Source of the DNA: JBEEOW01 sp041191405
GTDB taxonomy: Bacteria; Bacteroidota; Bacteroidia; Cytophagales; UBA9547
Reading direction: 5' to 3'
DNA: 48,237 bases
Assembly: GCA_041191405.1 (NCBI GenBank)
Contig: JBEEOW010000027.1
Location: 1-48,237 of the forward strand
Part shown: positions 34,159 through 42,788 of the stretch, piece after piece
How the letters are laid out: the number at the start of each line of letters is the position of its first letter
Numbering within the stretch: position 1 is the first letter of the stretch
Program-made: the position numbers and the translations under genes
The notes under the pieces: model-generated
The model's input: the letters and a program-made list of their open reading frames with translations, nothing else
The model's database searches: none
Told to the model about the DNA's origin: nothing

Positions 34159-35118
34159 TTAATAAATTACAGGTAAATGCTTTATTTTTTGCAAAGATAA
34201 ATCAAACTCTTGCAATAATTGATTGATTAGCTCTCTTGCTGATAAAATTTTATTGATTTTAGTCGTAATCTGACCTATTTCTAACTCTCCGTCAATTAAG
34301 TCACCTTCAAAAATCCCTTTCTTTGCCCTACCTTTTCCTAAAATCTCCTTTAATTCTTCAATTGTTTTACCTTCTGATTCAGCTTTGTCAATTTGCTCAA
34401 AAAAAGCATTTTTCAATAAACGAACAGGAGTTATTTGTTTCATAACCAATTTCGTATCTCCTTCTTTAGCATGAATCAAAGCTTGTTTAAAATTATCATT
34501 TGCGGATGATTCCTCACAAGCAGCAAAAAGTGTCCCGATTTGTACAGCTTCAGCACCTAAAGACAATGCTGCTAAAATGGCATTTCCAGAGCCAATTCCA
34601 CCAGCAGCTATGACAGGAATATTTACAGCATTTACAACTTCTTGCAGTAAACACAAAGTTGTAGTTTCGTCTCTTCCATTATGCCCACCGGCTTCAAAAC
34701 CTTCTGCAACTATGGCATCAACACCAGCAGCTTGCGCTTTTAAGGCAAATTTGGTACTCGATACCACATGAATAACTGTAATTCCAGCTTCTTTGAAAAT
34801 GGAAGTGTATGTACTAGGATTTCCTGCAGATGTAATTACCACAGGAACTTTGTGTTTAATTATTAAATCAATTTGTTGGTCGATATGCTTGTACAATAAA
34901 GGTAAATTGACAGCAAATGGTTTATTGGTAGCTGATTTACATTTAATTATATGTTCTTCTAAAATATCAACAGACATTGAACCGGCACCAATAACACCTA
35001 ATCCACCAGCATTACTTACAGCTGATGCCAATTTCCAACCCGAACACCAAACCATTCCTGCTTGAATAATTGGCAAATCTATGTTTAATAGTTCGGTTAT
35101 TTTAGTTTGAATTTTCAT
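34159..35118 (-). CDS. Nitronate monooxygenase / FabK-type flavoprotein
   Basis: The 319-residue protein has the TIM-barrel FMN fold of the NPD/FabK family: LPIIQAGMVWCSG at the N terminus, NAGGLGVIGAG, the flavin and substrate segment EGFEAGGHNG (about residues 139-148) and IPVIAAGGIGSGNAI. Members are nitronate monooxygenases or the enoyl-ACP reductase FabK. The AGGHNG motif occurs in both, so the activity is left open. It is the first gene of a two-gene unit with the GT9 gene. Confidence 0.85.
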   Translation of the reverse strand: MKIQTKITELLNIDLPIIQAGMVWCSGWKLASAVSNAGGLGVIGAGSMSVDILEEHIIKCKSATNKPFAVNLPLLYKHIDQQIDLIIKHKVPVVITSAGNPSTYTSIFKEAGITVIHVVSSTKFALKAQAAGVDAIVAEGFEAGGHNGRDETTTLCLLQEVVNAVNIPVIAAGGIGSGNAILAALSLGAEAVQIGTLFAACEESSANDNFKQALIHAKEGDTKLVMKQITPVRLLKNAFFEQIDKAESEGKTIEELKEILGKGRAKKGIFEGDLIDGELEIGQITTKINKILSARELINQLLQEFDLSLQKIKHLPVIY

Positions 35119-35133
35119 GTTTTAATAGATGTT

Positions 35134-35161
35134 AGACTTAAGACACAAGACCTAAGACGTT
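35134..35161. repeat. Heptamer array (AGACTTA)
   Basis: Units AGACTTA, AGACACA, AGACCTA and AGACGTT follow in exact register upstream of the oxidoreductase gene. Confidence 0.7.
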
Positions 35162-35196
35162 TTTTTTGAATTTATAACAATTGTATTTATTAGATT

Positions 35197-35331
35197 GTCC
35201 AGCGAAAACTCACACTTCGACAGCCTCAGTGACCGTTTTCGAGTTCCATTTACTCGAAAAATAGCGTTTACGGAGGTTGAGCGTAGTCGAAACCATAGCA
35301 AATGCTATTTTTCGCTGTAACATTATTGGAC
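35197..35331. repeat. Large REP-like imperfect palindrome, copy 2
   Basis: Outer arms GTCCAGCGAAAA and TTTTCGCTG..GGAC close the element. Within are CACTTCGACAGCCTCAGTGACC, here in near-palindrome with GGTTGAGCGTAGTCGAAACC, an inner ACTCGAAA hairpin, and AAATAGC/GCTATTT arms. The left third matches copy 1 at 21901-22026 nearly base for base, while the right core has diverged. Confidence 0.85.
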
Positions 35332-35389
35332 TAACTTCATTCTATAATTGGTATTAACAATTTGTTTAAAATATAAAAATTAACAAGAA

Positions 35390-35432
35390 AAATCCCAACA
35401 TCAATATGAAATTCACATTAATGTTGGGATTT
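35390..35432 (-). terminator. Terminator-like hairpin after acs
   Basis: Perfect 12-bp arms AAATCCCAACAT / ATGTTGGGATTT with a 19-nt spacer. On the minus strand it is followed by TTCTTGTTAATTTTT, a weak T tract. It lies about 50 nt past the acs stop codon. Confidence 0.7.
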
Positions 35433-35484
35433 GAAATATTTAAATTGATAATTAACACACAATTATCAATTGTAAATTATAAAA

Positions 35485-37395
35485 CTATGCTTTAATTGGC
35501 ACCAAAGCTCCAGCTACAATAGCATCAACCACAGATGGGTCAAGTAAAGTAGAAGTATCGCCTAAGTTTGAAACATCGCCTTCGGCAACTTTTCTTAGGA
35601 TTCTTCTCATAATTTTACCTGAACGTGTTTTTGGTAAACCTGGTACAATTTGAATTTTATCAGGTTTTGCAATTGGGCCGATAATTTTAGTTACAATATC
35701 TAAAATTTCTTTTCTTAATTTATCTTCACTTTCTGGCGCATGCTCTACAATTACGTAAGCATAAATACCTTGTCCTTTAATATCATGAGGATAACCAACA
35801 ATTGCTGACTCGATTACATTTGCATGTTCGTTGATAGCGTTTTCAACCTCTGCAGTTCCCATACGGTGACCTGAAACGTTGATAACATCATCTACACGAC
35901 CAGTAATTCTGTAATATCCATCTTCATCTCTTCTACAACCATCACCAGTGAAATAATAACCTGGGTAAGTTGAGAAATAAGTTTGACGGCATCTTTCATG
36001 GTCGCCATAAGTAGTTCTAATCATTGAAGGCCAAGGGAATTTAACAGCTAAATTTCCTTCAACATCATTACCTAATAACTCTTTCCCTTCTGCATCAAGA
36101 ATTGCTAATTGTACACCTGGAAGTGGTAATGTTGCATAAGCTGGTTTGGTTGGTGTAATTCCTGCCAATGGCGTAATCATAAATGCACCAGTTTCAGTTT
36201 GCCAGTAAGTATCAACTATTGGGCATTTACCTCCACCAATGTTTTCGTTATACCAGTTCCAAGCTTCAACGTTAATTGGCTCACCTACTGAACCTAAAGC
36301 TCTTAATGATGATAAATCATATTTTTTCACATAATCTAAACCGAATGCTTCTAATGCACGGATTGCAGTAGGCGCTGTATAGAAAATGTTAACTTTTAAT
36401 TTTTCAACAATTTGCCAGAATCTTCCTGCATCAGGATAAGTAGGAACACCTTCAAATAATACAGATGATGCACCAGCTAATAATGGACCATACATTAAGT
36501 ATGAGTGACCAGTAATCCAACCAATATCTGCAGTACAGAAATACAACTCACCTTCATTGTATTGGAATGCATTTAAGAAAGTGTAATATGTACTAACCAT
36601 ATAACCAGCTGTAGTATGCACTACACCTTTTGGTTGGCCAGTTGAACCTGATGTATAAAGAATAAACAATGGATCTTCAGCATCAACAGCTACTGCTTCA
36701 CACTCTGATGAAACTTTTGCCACTTCATCATGCCACCATAAATCTCTACCTTCAACCATTGTTACAGGCGTATTTGTTCTTTTATAAACAATACTTGTAC
36801 GTACAGTTGGGGTTGATTTAATAGCCTCATCAACAATTGCTTTTACAGCTATGTCTTTATTCCCTCTAAAGTTTCCGTCAGATGTTACCACTACCTCAAC
36901 TTTAGCATCATTAATTCTATCAGCTAAAGCTTGCGCAGAGAAACCAGCAAAAACTACTGAGTGAATTGCACCAATACGTGCCGAAGCCAAACAAGCAATT
37001 GCTAACTCAGGAACCATTGGCATGTATAAACAAACTCTATCGCCTTTTTTTACACCTTGCGCTTTTAATACGTTTGCAAATTTACAAACCTCCTCATGCA
37101 ATTGTTTGTAAGTGAAAGTTCTATTAGGCTCATTTACATCGTTTGATTCCCAAACGTATGCAATAGAATCACCTTTTGTAGCTAAATGACGATCTAAACA
37201 ATTTTCGGTAATATTTAATTGAGCACCTTTGAACCATTCAACTTTAGGTTCAGTAAAGTTCCACTCAAGTACTTTATCCCATTTCTTTTTCCATGTAAAA
37301 GTGTCGGCTACGCCAGCCCAAAAAGCCTCTGGGTTTTCTACACTAAGCTTGTAATCCTCTTTGTATTGTTCGAAAGAATTTATTCTTACTGCCAT
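35485..37395 (-). CDS. acs: Acetyl-CoA synthetase
   Basis: The enzyme activates acetate to acetyl-CoA through acetyl-AMP. The 636-residue product carries the AMP-binding P-loop YTSGSTGQPKGVVH, the adenine/acetyl segment DTYWQTETGA, the hinge region with GRVDDVINVSGHR and the C-terminal catalytic Lys in PKTRSGKIMRR, the site normally controlled by acetylation. Length and motif order match Acs closely, with a normal N terminus. It stands alone between a terminator and a 311-bp noncoding region. Confidence 0.96.
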   Translation of the reverse strand: MAVRINSFEQYKEDYKLSVENPEAFWAGVADTFTWKKKWDKVLEWNFTEPKVEWFKGAQLNITENCLDRHLATKGDSIAYVWESNDVNEPNRTFTYKQLHEEVCKFANVLKAQGVKKGDRVCLYMPMVPELAIACLASARIGAIHSVVFAGFSAQALADRINDAKVEVVVTSDGNFRGNKDIAVKAIVDEAIKSTPTVRTSIVYKRTNTPVTMVEGRDLWWHDEVAKVSSECEAVAVDAEDPLFILYTSGSTGQPKGVVHTTAGYMVSTYYTFLNAFQYNEGELYFCTADIGWITGHSYLMYGPLLAGASSVLFEGVPTYPDAGRFWQIVEKLKVNIFYTAPTAIRALEAFGLDYVKKYDLSSLRALGSVGEPINVEAWNWYNENIGGGKCPIVDTYWQTETGAFMITPLAGITPTKPAYATLPLPGVQLAILDAEGKELLGNDVEGNLAVKFPWPSMIRTTYGDHERCRQTYFSTYPGYYFTGDGCRRDEDGYYRITGRVDDVINVSGHRMGTAEVENAINEHANVIESAIVGYPHDIKGQGIYAYVIVEHAPESEDKLRKEILDIVTKIIGPIAKPDKIQIVPGLPKTRSGKIMRRILRKVAEGDVSNLGDTSTLLDPSVVDAIVAGALVPIKA

Positions 37396-37706
37396 AAATA
37401 TATTTTGTTACTGTGTTTTCGGAATTCAACCTTACAATTTGATAAAAAAAAAAGATTTAAACAAATTTTGATAATAATGGATAGGAAATCTTTAATACAA
37501 AAGGCTGATTAAAAAGGATTTTGATTAAATTAATTTTTGATTAAAAAAGAGAAAAGTCCAAAAGAATGAAATAAATATTGATTTTAGAATCTTGAGAAAT
37601 AATAATTCAATTCAATTTAATTTACATTGATATTGATAATTACACCCTATTTTACATTTTCTTAATACTTTAACCCCTACTCTCTGTACCCAATACTCTG
37701 TACTCT
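37396..37706. other. 311-bp noncoding region upstream of acs
   Basis: The region is AT-rich with no gene. Its right end holds a heptamer array (37678-37712; TACTCTC, TGTACCC, AATACTC, TGTACTC, TCTACTT) that overlaps the stop codon of the next gene. The acs promoter must lie at its left end, but I cannot place it with confidence. Confidence 0.7.
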
Positions 37707-38531
37707 CTACTTGTAGGTTAACTGTATTATTTTTTTCCCTTTTACAATTACCCTTTTAAAAGAAATATTTCTCACTCTTAACCAATATAAAGCATAAGCT
37801 AGTACTAAACCAAAAATCCATAAAGTACGAGATAGTATATAAGTAATATTATGAAAAAGTAAAGCTTTAGGGGCCGGAAATGCATTCACTGGTCCAAGTT
37901 TCGGTGATTTAAAAACGTTTTTAATACTTTCATCGCTCATTCCTGTTTTTTTATAAATACGTTTCAAAAAATCAATATTAATAAACCTATGGTCAAATTT
38001 ACGTTCATCAATACCAATTATAGGCTCCATGTTAGGGTCATAATAATGCCAACCATTTTCTACATAAGCACATAATGTGAAATGATGATTTAAAGAGACC
38101 TTCCTAAATGGAATACCCTTTAAATCAAGCACTCTCATCATTACAATTGATTGCTGACTACAAGCCGCATTGGGAAATTTCATTAAATCTTCAGGCTTTA
38201 CAATGGCAGATAAATCTCTCCAAAAAAGATATCCTGACAATGCAGCAATCCAATTTTGATTTAAATAATAATGTGAGTATCCGTGTCTAAAACGACGTTT
38301 TATAGTTTTAGTAATAATTTCATTATATTCTAAAGAATGTGGAGAGCACCTTTCTTTATATGCAATATTATCAATATGATCTATCAATTTGAGCATTGAA
38401 TTTATATGCCCTAAAGATTCATCAAATTCTTCATAATGATGATATCCCTCTTCGTTAATCAACCTATAAGGTAAAAAATTAAGCAATAATGCTATTAATG
38501 AAAGAACTATTATAGAATAAATTTTCTTCAA
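37707..38531 (-). CDS. Transglutaminase-like membrane protein of the polysaccharide locus
   Basis: The 274-residue protein has an N-terminal membrane helix (about 3-20) and one near the C terminus (about 228-250), with a soluble domain between. The domain looks like a transglutaminase/protease fold: Cys124 in NAACSQQSIVMMRVL, His149/150 in LNHHFTLCAYV and Asp165 in WHYYDPN give the Cys-His-Asp order and spacing of that family, including a GIPFRKV strand. It begins one base after the asnB stop codon, so the two are coupled. Its role in the locus is unknown; modification or crosslinking of an amino or amide group on the exported polymer is conceivable. Fold call is by motif only. Confidence 0.7.
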   Translation of the reverse strand: MKKIYSIIVLSLIALLLNFLPYRLINEEGYHHYEEFDESLGHINSMLKLIDHIDNIAYKERCSPHSLEYNEIITKTIKRRFRHGYSHYYLNQNWIAALSGYLFWRDLSAIVKPEDLMKFPNAACSQQSIVMMRVLDLKGIPFRKVSLNHHFTLCAYVENGWHYYDPNMEPIIGIDERKFDHRFINIDFLKRIYKKTGMSDESIKNVFKSPKLGPVNAFPAPKALLFHNITYILSRTLWIFGLVLAYALYWLRVRNISFKRVIVKGKKIIQLTYK

Positions 38532-40364
38532 TTATATCTTATTTTTAACTAACCACCAATGCAATACTATCAGATGCCAAATTCTATTATACAAATATGA
38601 CTCTCCATTATTAAATCTATCTTGTAATGATTTAACGATTTCATATTTCACATAACCAAATTGACTTATAACTTGTTTAGATAAATATTCATCTTGCAAA
38701 AAACGTAAATCTTCTTTTAGCCATTTCACAAGAGGTATTGAAAAACCTTTTTTAGGTCTGTCAAATAACTCTTTAGGGACTAATTCAAATAGCACTTTTT
38801 TCAATAAATATTTACTGATTCCATTCTGTTTTTTCAGTTTGGAGTCCAAATTTAATGAAAAATTTATTAAATCAATATCTAGTAAAGGCACTCTGGTTTC
38901 TAGAGAATAATGCATTGTTGCCCTGTCAACCTTTACCAATAAGTCATCTTTTAAGTAATGCTCTATATCCCAAAAAGATTGTAACTCTGATGCATTTAAA
39001 TCTCTTTTTGATTTAATATTATTAAAACCAACAAAACTATTTTTAGGTATTAACAACAAACTTTTCAACTCATTTTCAGAAAACAAATATTGCTCCTGCG
39101 AAAAAATATGTGATTTTATATTTTCTTTCAATGAGTAATCAAAAACTTGTGCAGCTCTTTTATATCTATTTGGCAATAATTGACTTATTAATACAATTGG
39201 TTTTTTAGCTACTGGCGCCCAAGCTTTTGCTAATCTTTCAGCCCAAGTGTACATACCATATCCTAAAAATAATTCATCTCCACCATCTCCACCTAAGGTC
39301 ACTGTAACATGTTGTTTTGCAAGTTTGGAAACTAACATGGTAGGAAATGCAGAACTATCTCCAAATGGTTCATCATAAATATCTAACAACTCTGTAACCA
39401 AAGGTAATATTTCTGTTTGACTAACCTTAAATGTATGATGCTTCGTACCCAAATGTGCAGCAATTTTTTCTGCATATTGCGATTCATCTAAATGGGCTTC
39501 ATGAAAACCTATGCTGAATGTTTGGATAGGAATATTTGCATTTTTGGCTGCAATTGCTGTAACCAAACTTGAATCTATTCCTCCACTTAAAAATGTACCG
39601 ATTGGTACATCACTAACAAGTTGCTTTGTAATGGCTTTATCTAAAATAGCTTTCAATTGAGCAAGTGCTTCATTTTCATCAGATAACACTTCCTTTTCAG
39701 TAGCGCTTTCAACAGACCAAAATTCAACAGGATTAAAATTGATATTTTTTGAATCAATAATAGCATAATGCCCAGCAGGAAACTTCTGAATTTCATTATA
39801 AATAGTGAATGGCTGAGGAATATAACCTACATGCAAAAAATAAGGTATTGCTTCATTATTAATACTTAATGGGAAATCAATAGCTTTAAATGACTTTAAT
39901 TCTGAAGAAAAAGTAAATCCTTCAGCGTTTAAGCTATAAAACAATGGTTTTATTCCAATATGGTCTCTAGCGATAAAAGTAGTATCATTTTGTTTATCGT
40001 AAATGGCAAAAGCAAACATACCATTAAGTAATGCTGGTGTTTTTACACCTACTTTTACAAACAATTCTAAGATTACTTCAGTATCAGAAGTTGTACTACA
40101 AGTTAAATTATATTCTTGCTGAAGTTCTTTAAAATTATAAACTTCCCCATTAAAAACGATAACATAACGCCCACAAGCTGAAACCATAGGTTGATTTGCA
40201 TGTGTTGACAAATCAAGGATACTCAAACGCCTATGACCTAATTGAACGGTTGATAATTCATTTAAATAAAATCCATCAGCATTAGGTCCACGATGTTTTA
40301 TTGCATCTGTAAACTTTTGAAAATCAAAATTAGACTTACCAATTCGTCCTGTTATTCCGCACAT
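38532..40364 (-). CDS. asnB: Asparagine synthase (glutamine-hydrolysing)
   Basis: The 610-residue protein has the class II amidotransferase start MCGITGRIG with catalytic Cys2, and glutaminase-domain segments HRRLSILDLS and FNGEVYNF. The synthetase PP-loop FLSGGIDSSLV follows, then a C-terminal part with LETRVPLLD. AsnB-type genes are frequent in Bacteroidota polysaccharide clusters, where they may amidate a sugar acid or amino-acid substituent instead of making free asparagine. Its coupling to a transglutaminase-like gene and glycosyltransferases supports such a use here. Confidence 0.92.
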   Translation of the reverse strand: MCGITGRIGKSNFDFQKFTDAIKHRGPNADGFYLNELSTVQLGHRRLSILDLSTHANQPMVSACGRYVIVFNGEVYNFKELQQEYNLTCSTTSDTEVILELFVKVGVKTPALLNGMFAFAIYDKQNDTTFIARDHIGIKPLFYSLNAEGFTFSSELKSFKAIDFPLSINNEAIPYFLHVGYIPQPFTIYNEIQKFPAGHYAIIDSKNINFNPVEFWSVESATEKEVLSDENEALAQLKAILDKAITKQLVSDVPIGTFLSGGIDSSLVTAIAAKNANIPIQTFSIGFHEAHLDESQYAEKIAAHLGTKHHTFKVSQTEILPLVTELLDIYDEPFGDSSAFPTMLVSKLAKQHVTVTLGGDGGDELFLGYGMYTWAERLAKAWAPVAKKPIVLISQLLPNRYKRAAQVFDYSLKENIKSHIFSQEQYLFSENELKSLLLIPKNSFVGFNNIKSKRDLNASELQSFWDIEHYLKDDLLVKVDRATMHYSLETRVPLLDIDLINFSLNLDSKLKKQNGISKYLLKKVLFELVPKELFDRPKKGFSIPLVKWLKEDLRFLQDEYLSKQVISQFGYVKYEIVKSLQDRFNNGESYLYNRIWHLIVLHWWLVKNKI

Positions 40365-40368
40365 GTTT

Positions 40369-40417
40369 AGTTATCAGTTGTCAGTTTTCTGTTATCAGTT
40401 ATCAGTTTTCTGATTTC
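40369..40417. repeat. Heptamer array (AGTTATC)
   Basis: Seven units in exact register (AGTTATC, AGTTGTC, AGTTTTC, TGTTATC, AGTTATC, AGTTTTC, TGATTTC), starting 5 bases upstream of the asnB start codon on its transcribed leader side. It is the cleanest example of the AGTTATC version. Confidence 0.75.
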
Positions 40418-40444
40418 ATTTTTCTGTTAAATAAGTCGAATTTC

Positions 40445-40472
40445 TTAAGTCTTAAGTCTAACATCTTAAGTC
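40445..40472. repeat. Heptamer array (TTAAGTC)
   Basis: Units TTAAGTC, TTAAGTC, TAACATC and TTAAGTC, the complement of the AAGACTT version, in the same gap between the GT2 gene and asnB. Confidence 0.7.
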
Positions 40473-40477
40473 TATTA

Positions 40478-41377
40478 CTATTGAAACAATAAAATTTTCA
40501 CAAAAGCTAGAAAACGCCTCGACAATAATTCTTTGAAATTAATTTTAATGGCACTAATATACCATTTTATTCCTGCTTTTTTATTTTTTGAGAGAGCCAA
40601 ATGCAATCCTCCATAAGATAGCATGTGAGCATAAATTAACCCTATTGTTTTTATCCCAAATTTTGTAACAAATACTGAGTCGTTTGATAAAATTTCTTTA
40701 AGCCCAATGGTTCTATCAAATAATTGTTTTTCAGAGAAAGACAATACACTTCTTTCTTCATGTTCAATCATTGATGCAGTAACAATATTTTGATATTTCA
40801 ATTCAGTCCTTGCTAGAATTTGAAGCCACAATGCCCAATCTTCGGTACCTGAAAATGCTCTATTTTCAGAGAAATAAAGCTTATTTTCTTTAATAAAAAT
40901 CAAATTAACAAATACACCTATACAACTCAAGAAATTACCTTTTAATAAAGATAATGTAGGGTTTGAAATATTTGAATGTGAAATTAATAAATTTCCATTA
41001 GCTGTTTTTGTTTCATAACCTTGTCCATAAAATTGAGTATGTGGGTTATTTTGCAAAAAATTATATGCAGTTTCTAAATGATTAGCATACATTAAATCAT
41101 CTGAATCAATAAAAGTTACAAATTGCCCCTTTGCTTCATTTATACCAACATTTCTACTGGCTCCTCGTTCAGCATTTATTTTTTTAATATACCTAATTTG
41201 AGTTGAAATATAAGGTGCAATAATTTCTGAGGTTTTGTCTGTACTTCCATCATCAACAATAACAACTTCAAAATATTTAAAACTTTGATTCAATATTGAA
41301 TCTAAAGTTTTAGCAATCAAGTTTGCTCTATTGTATGTAGGTATAATTATTGAAAAAAAAGGAAAATCAATTTTCAT
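40478..41377 (-). CDS. Glycosyltransferase family 2
   Basis: The 299-residue protein has a GT-A fold start, FSIIIPTYNRANLIAKTLDS, followed by VVIVDDGSTDKT and the metal-binding DSDD in VTFIDSDDLMY (about residues 89-99). The C-terminal part is helical and basic with no clear membrane segment. It should add one sugar to a lipid-linked precursor at the cytoplasmic face. Donor and acceptor cannot be told from sequence. Confidence 0.9.
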   Translation of the reverse strand: MKIDFPFFSIIIPTYNRANLIAKTLDSILNQSFKYFEVVIVDDGSTDKTSEIIAPYISTQIRYIKKINAERGASRNVGINEAKGQFVTFIDSDDLMYANHLETAYNFLQNNPHTQFYGQGYETKTANGNLLISHSNISNPTLSLLKGNFLSCIGVFVNLIFIKENKLYFSENRAFSGTEDWALWLQILARTELKYQNIVTASMIEHEERSVLSFSEKQLFDRTIGLKEILSNDSVFVTKFGIKTIGLIYAHMLSYGGLHLALSKNKKAGIKWYISAIKINFKELLSRRFLAFVKILLFQ

Positions 41378-41434
41378 ATTTTTATGCTTATTTAATTATT
41401 AACAGAAACAACAATAAATAAAATAATAATAAAT

Positions 41435-42550
41435 TTAATTTAAATATAGATTTTCTAATTGAAAAATATATTTCTTTAAATCAAAAACTTGACTACTTTT
41501 TTTACCTTCTTCTATTAATTTATTTCGTAAAACCGGGTCATTTAGTAATCTAATTATTGCATTTTTAATTTCTTCTGAATTTTTATAATCAACTACCAAT
41601 GCATTTTTATCATGAACAATAAATTCATTAGCAACTCCTGACAAAGTAAATATAGACGGCACTCCTGACGCCAATGCTTCAACATAAGTTTGCCCAAAAG
41701 CTTCGATAGTTTCATCAATAGGTACATGAATAAATGTATTCATCAATTTATACAAGGCTGGCAAATCTGATTCAAATTTTATTTCTACATAGGTGCTTTG
41801 AGGTAAAAAATCTTGCAGTAATTTATTTACTTCATTTTTATAATCTCCACTAGCATTTGATAAAATTAAAAAAGAATTAGGATTTTGCTTTAAAAAAGAA
41901 GCAAAAGCTGGAATAATATACTGTAAACCTTTCAATTCAACGTAACGAGAGATTACACCAACAATATATTTATTTTCTGGTATTTTATATTTTTCTCTTA
42001 TCTGTACAATTCTAGAATTTTCAACTTCATTAAAAGCTTTTAAATCAAAACCATGATGAATCAAGTGTATTTTGTCTGGATTTACATTTTCTTTATTTAT
42101 AAGCACTTTGCTTACATTTTTTGAAATTGAAACAATATCAGTGGCTAAGTAATTGATAAACTTATCATATTTCACCGCATTAGGGTAGTAATCATGGTGA
42201 TTTGTTGAATAATGCCTAGTGAAAATCCTTTTTTTCATAAACAATAATTTTGATGCAATTAATCCAGCTATACATGCATCAAATAAATGACAATGAACTA
42301 TTTTTGTTTTATTTTTTATAAAAAAAAGAATTAATTTAAATATTACAATCGGCAAATCAAATTTAGATGTATACAACATTCTTTCTACTTTTACATCAAT
42401 TAATTTTAAATAAGTTTCTAATGCTGAATCTCCAGGATTTAATAATATGAATGATAAATTAAACTTTTCTTTATCGAGTTTATAAGCAATCCATTCAAAA
42501 GCCAAAGCTTTGTCAATGTTTGAAACTATATATGTGATGTTTGTTTTCAT
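41435..42550 (-). CDS. Glycosyltransferase family 4
   Basis: The 371-residue protein has the two-Rossmann GT-B pattern. The C-terminal donor-binding half includes VGVISRYVELKGLQYIIPAF, then the E-x7-E-type element EAFGQTYVEALASGVP (about 283-298), typical of GT4. It is the first gene of the minus arm of the polysaccharide locus and likely transfers a hexose or related sugar. A heptamer array precedes its start codon. Confidence 0.9.
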   Translation of the reverse strand: MKTNITYIVSNIDKALAFEWIAYKLDKEKFNLSFILLNPGDSALETYLKLIDVKVERMLYTSKFDLPIVIFKLILFFIKNKTKIVHCHLFDACIAGLIASKLLFMKKRIFTRHYSTNHHDYYPNAVKYDKFINYLATDIVSISKNVSKVLINKENVNPDKIHLIHHGFDLKAFNEVENSRIVQIREKYKIPENKYIVGVISRYVELKGLQYIIPAFASFLKQNPNSFLILSNASGDYKNEVNKLLQDFLPQSTYVEIKFESDLPALYKLMNTFIHVPIDETIEAFGQTYVEALASGVPSIFTLSGVANEFIVHDKNALVVDYKNSEEIKNAIIRLLNDPVLRNKLIEEGKKSSQVFDLKKYIFQLENLYLN

Positions 42551-42570
42551 TTTGTATAGATTTAAGAATG

Positions 42571-42598
42571 AAGACTTAAGACGTAAGACTTAAGACTA
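42571..42598. repeat. Heptamer array (AAGACTT)
   Basis: AAGACTT, AAGACGT, AAGACTT, AAGACTA in exact register, upstream of the GT4 gene in the divergent gap between the two arms of the polysaccharide locus. Confidence 0.75.
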
Positions 42599-42737
42599 GA
42601 AAAACACTTTTTCAATCAAACAATTAAACCATGAAGTTATAATAAAACATTTGACTTTGTAAATTTAAAGCAATAATAGTTTTTTTTATTAACTTTGGGA
42701 AATGTAGGTAAGTTTCTTTTGAAAGACATAAGGCAAG

Positions 42738-42765
42738 AAACTAAATACTAAAGACTAAAGACCAT
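42738..42765. repeat. Heptamer array (AGACTAA)
   Basis: Units AAACTAA, ATACTAA, AGACTAA, AGACCAT, upstream of the plus arm of the polysaccharide locus. The divergent region 42551-42788 between the two arms has this array on one side and the AAGACTT array on the other. Confidence 0.65.
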
Positions 42766-42788
42766 CAATTAAGCATAAAATAAATACA

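Larger units (their letters stand above)
35119..35484. other. 366-bp noncoding region with three repeat structures
   Basis: The region contains, in order, a heptamer array (35134-35161), the second REP-like palindrome (35197-35331) and the acs terminator hairpin (35390-35432). I see no protein gene in it. Confidence 0.75.

Noticed and set aside
42551..42788. Extra small gene in the divergent gap of the polysaccharide locus
   Set aside because: No open frame with coding character; the gap is explained by two heptamer arrays and AT-rich promoter sequence.
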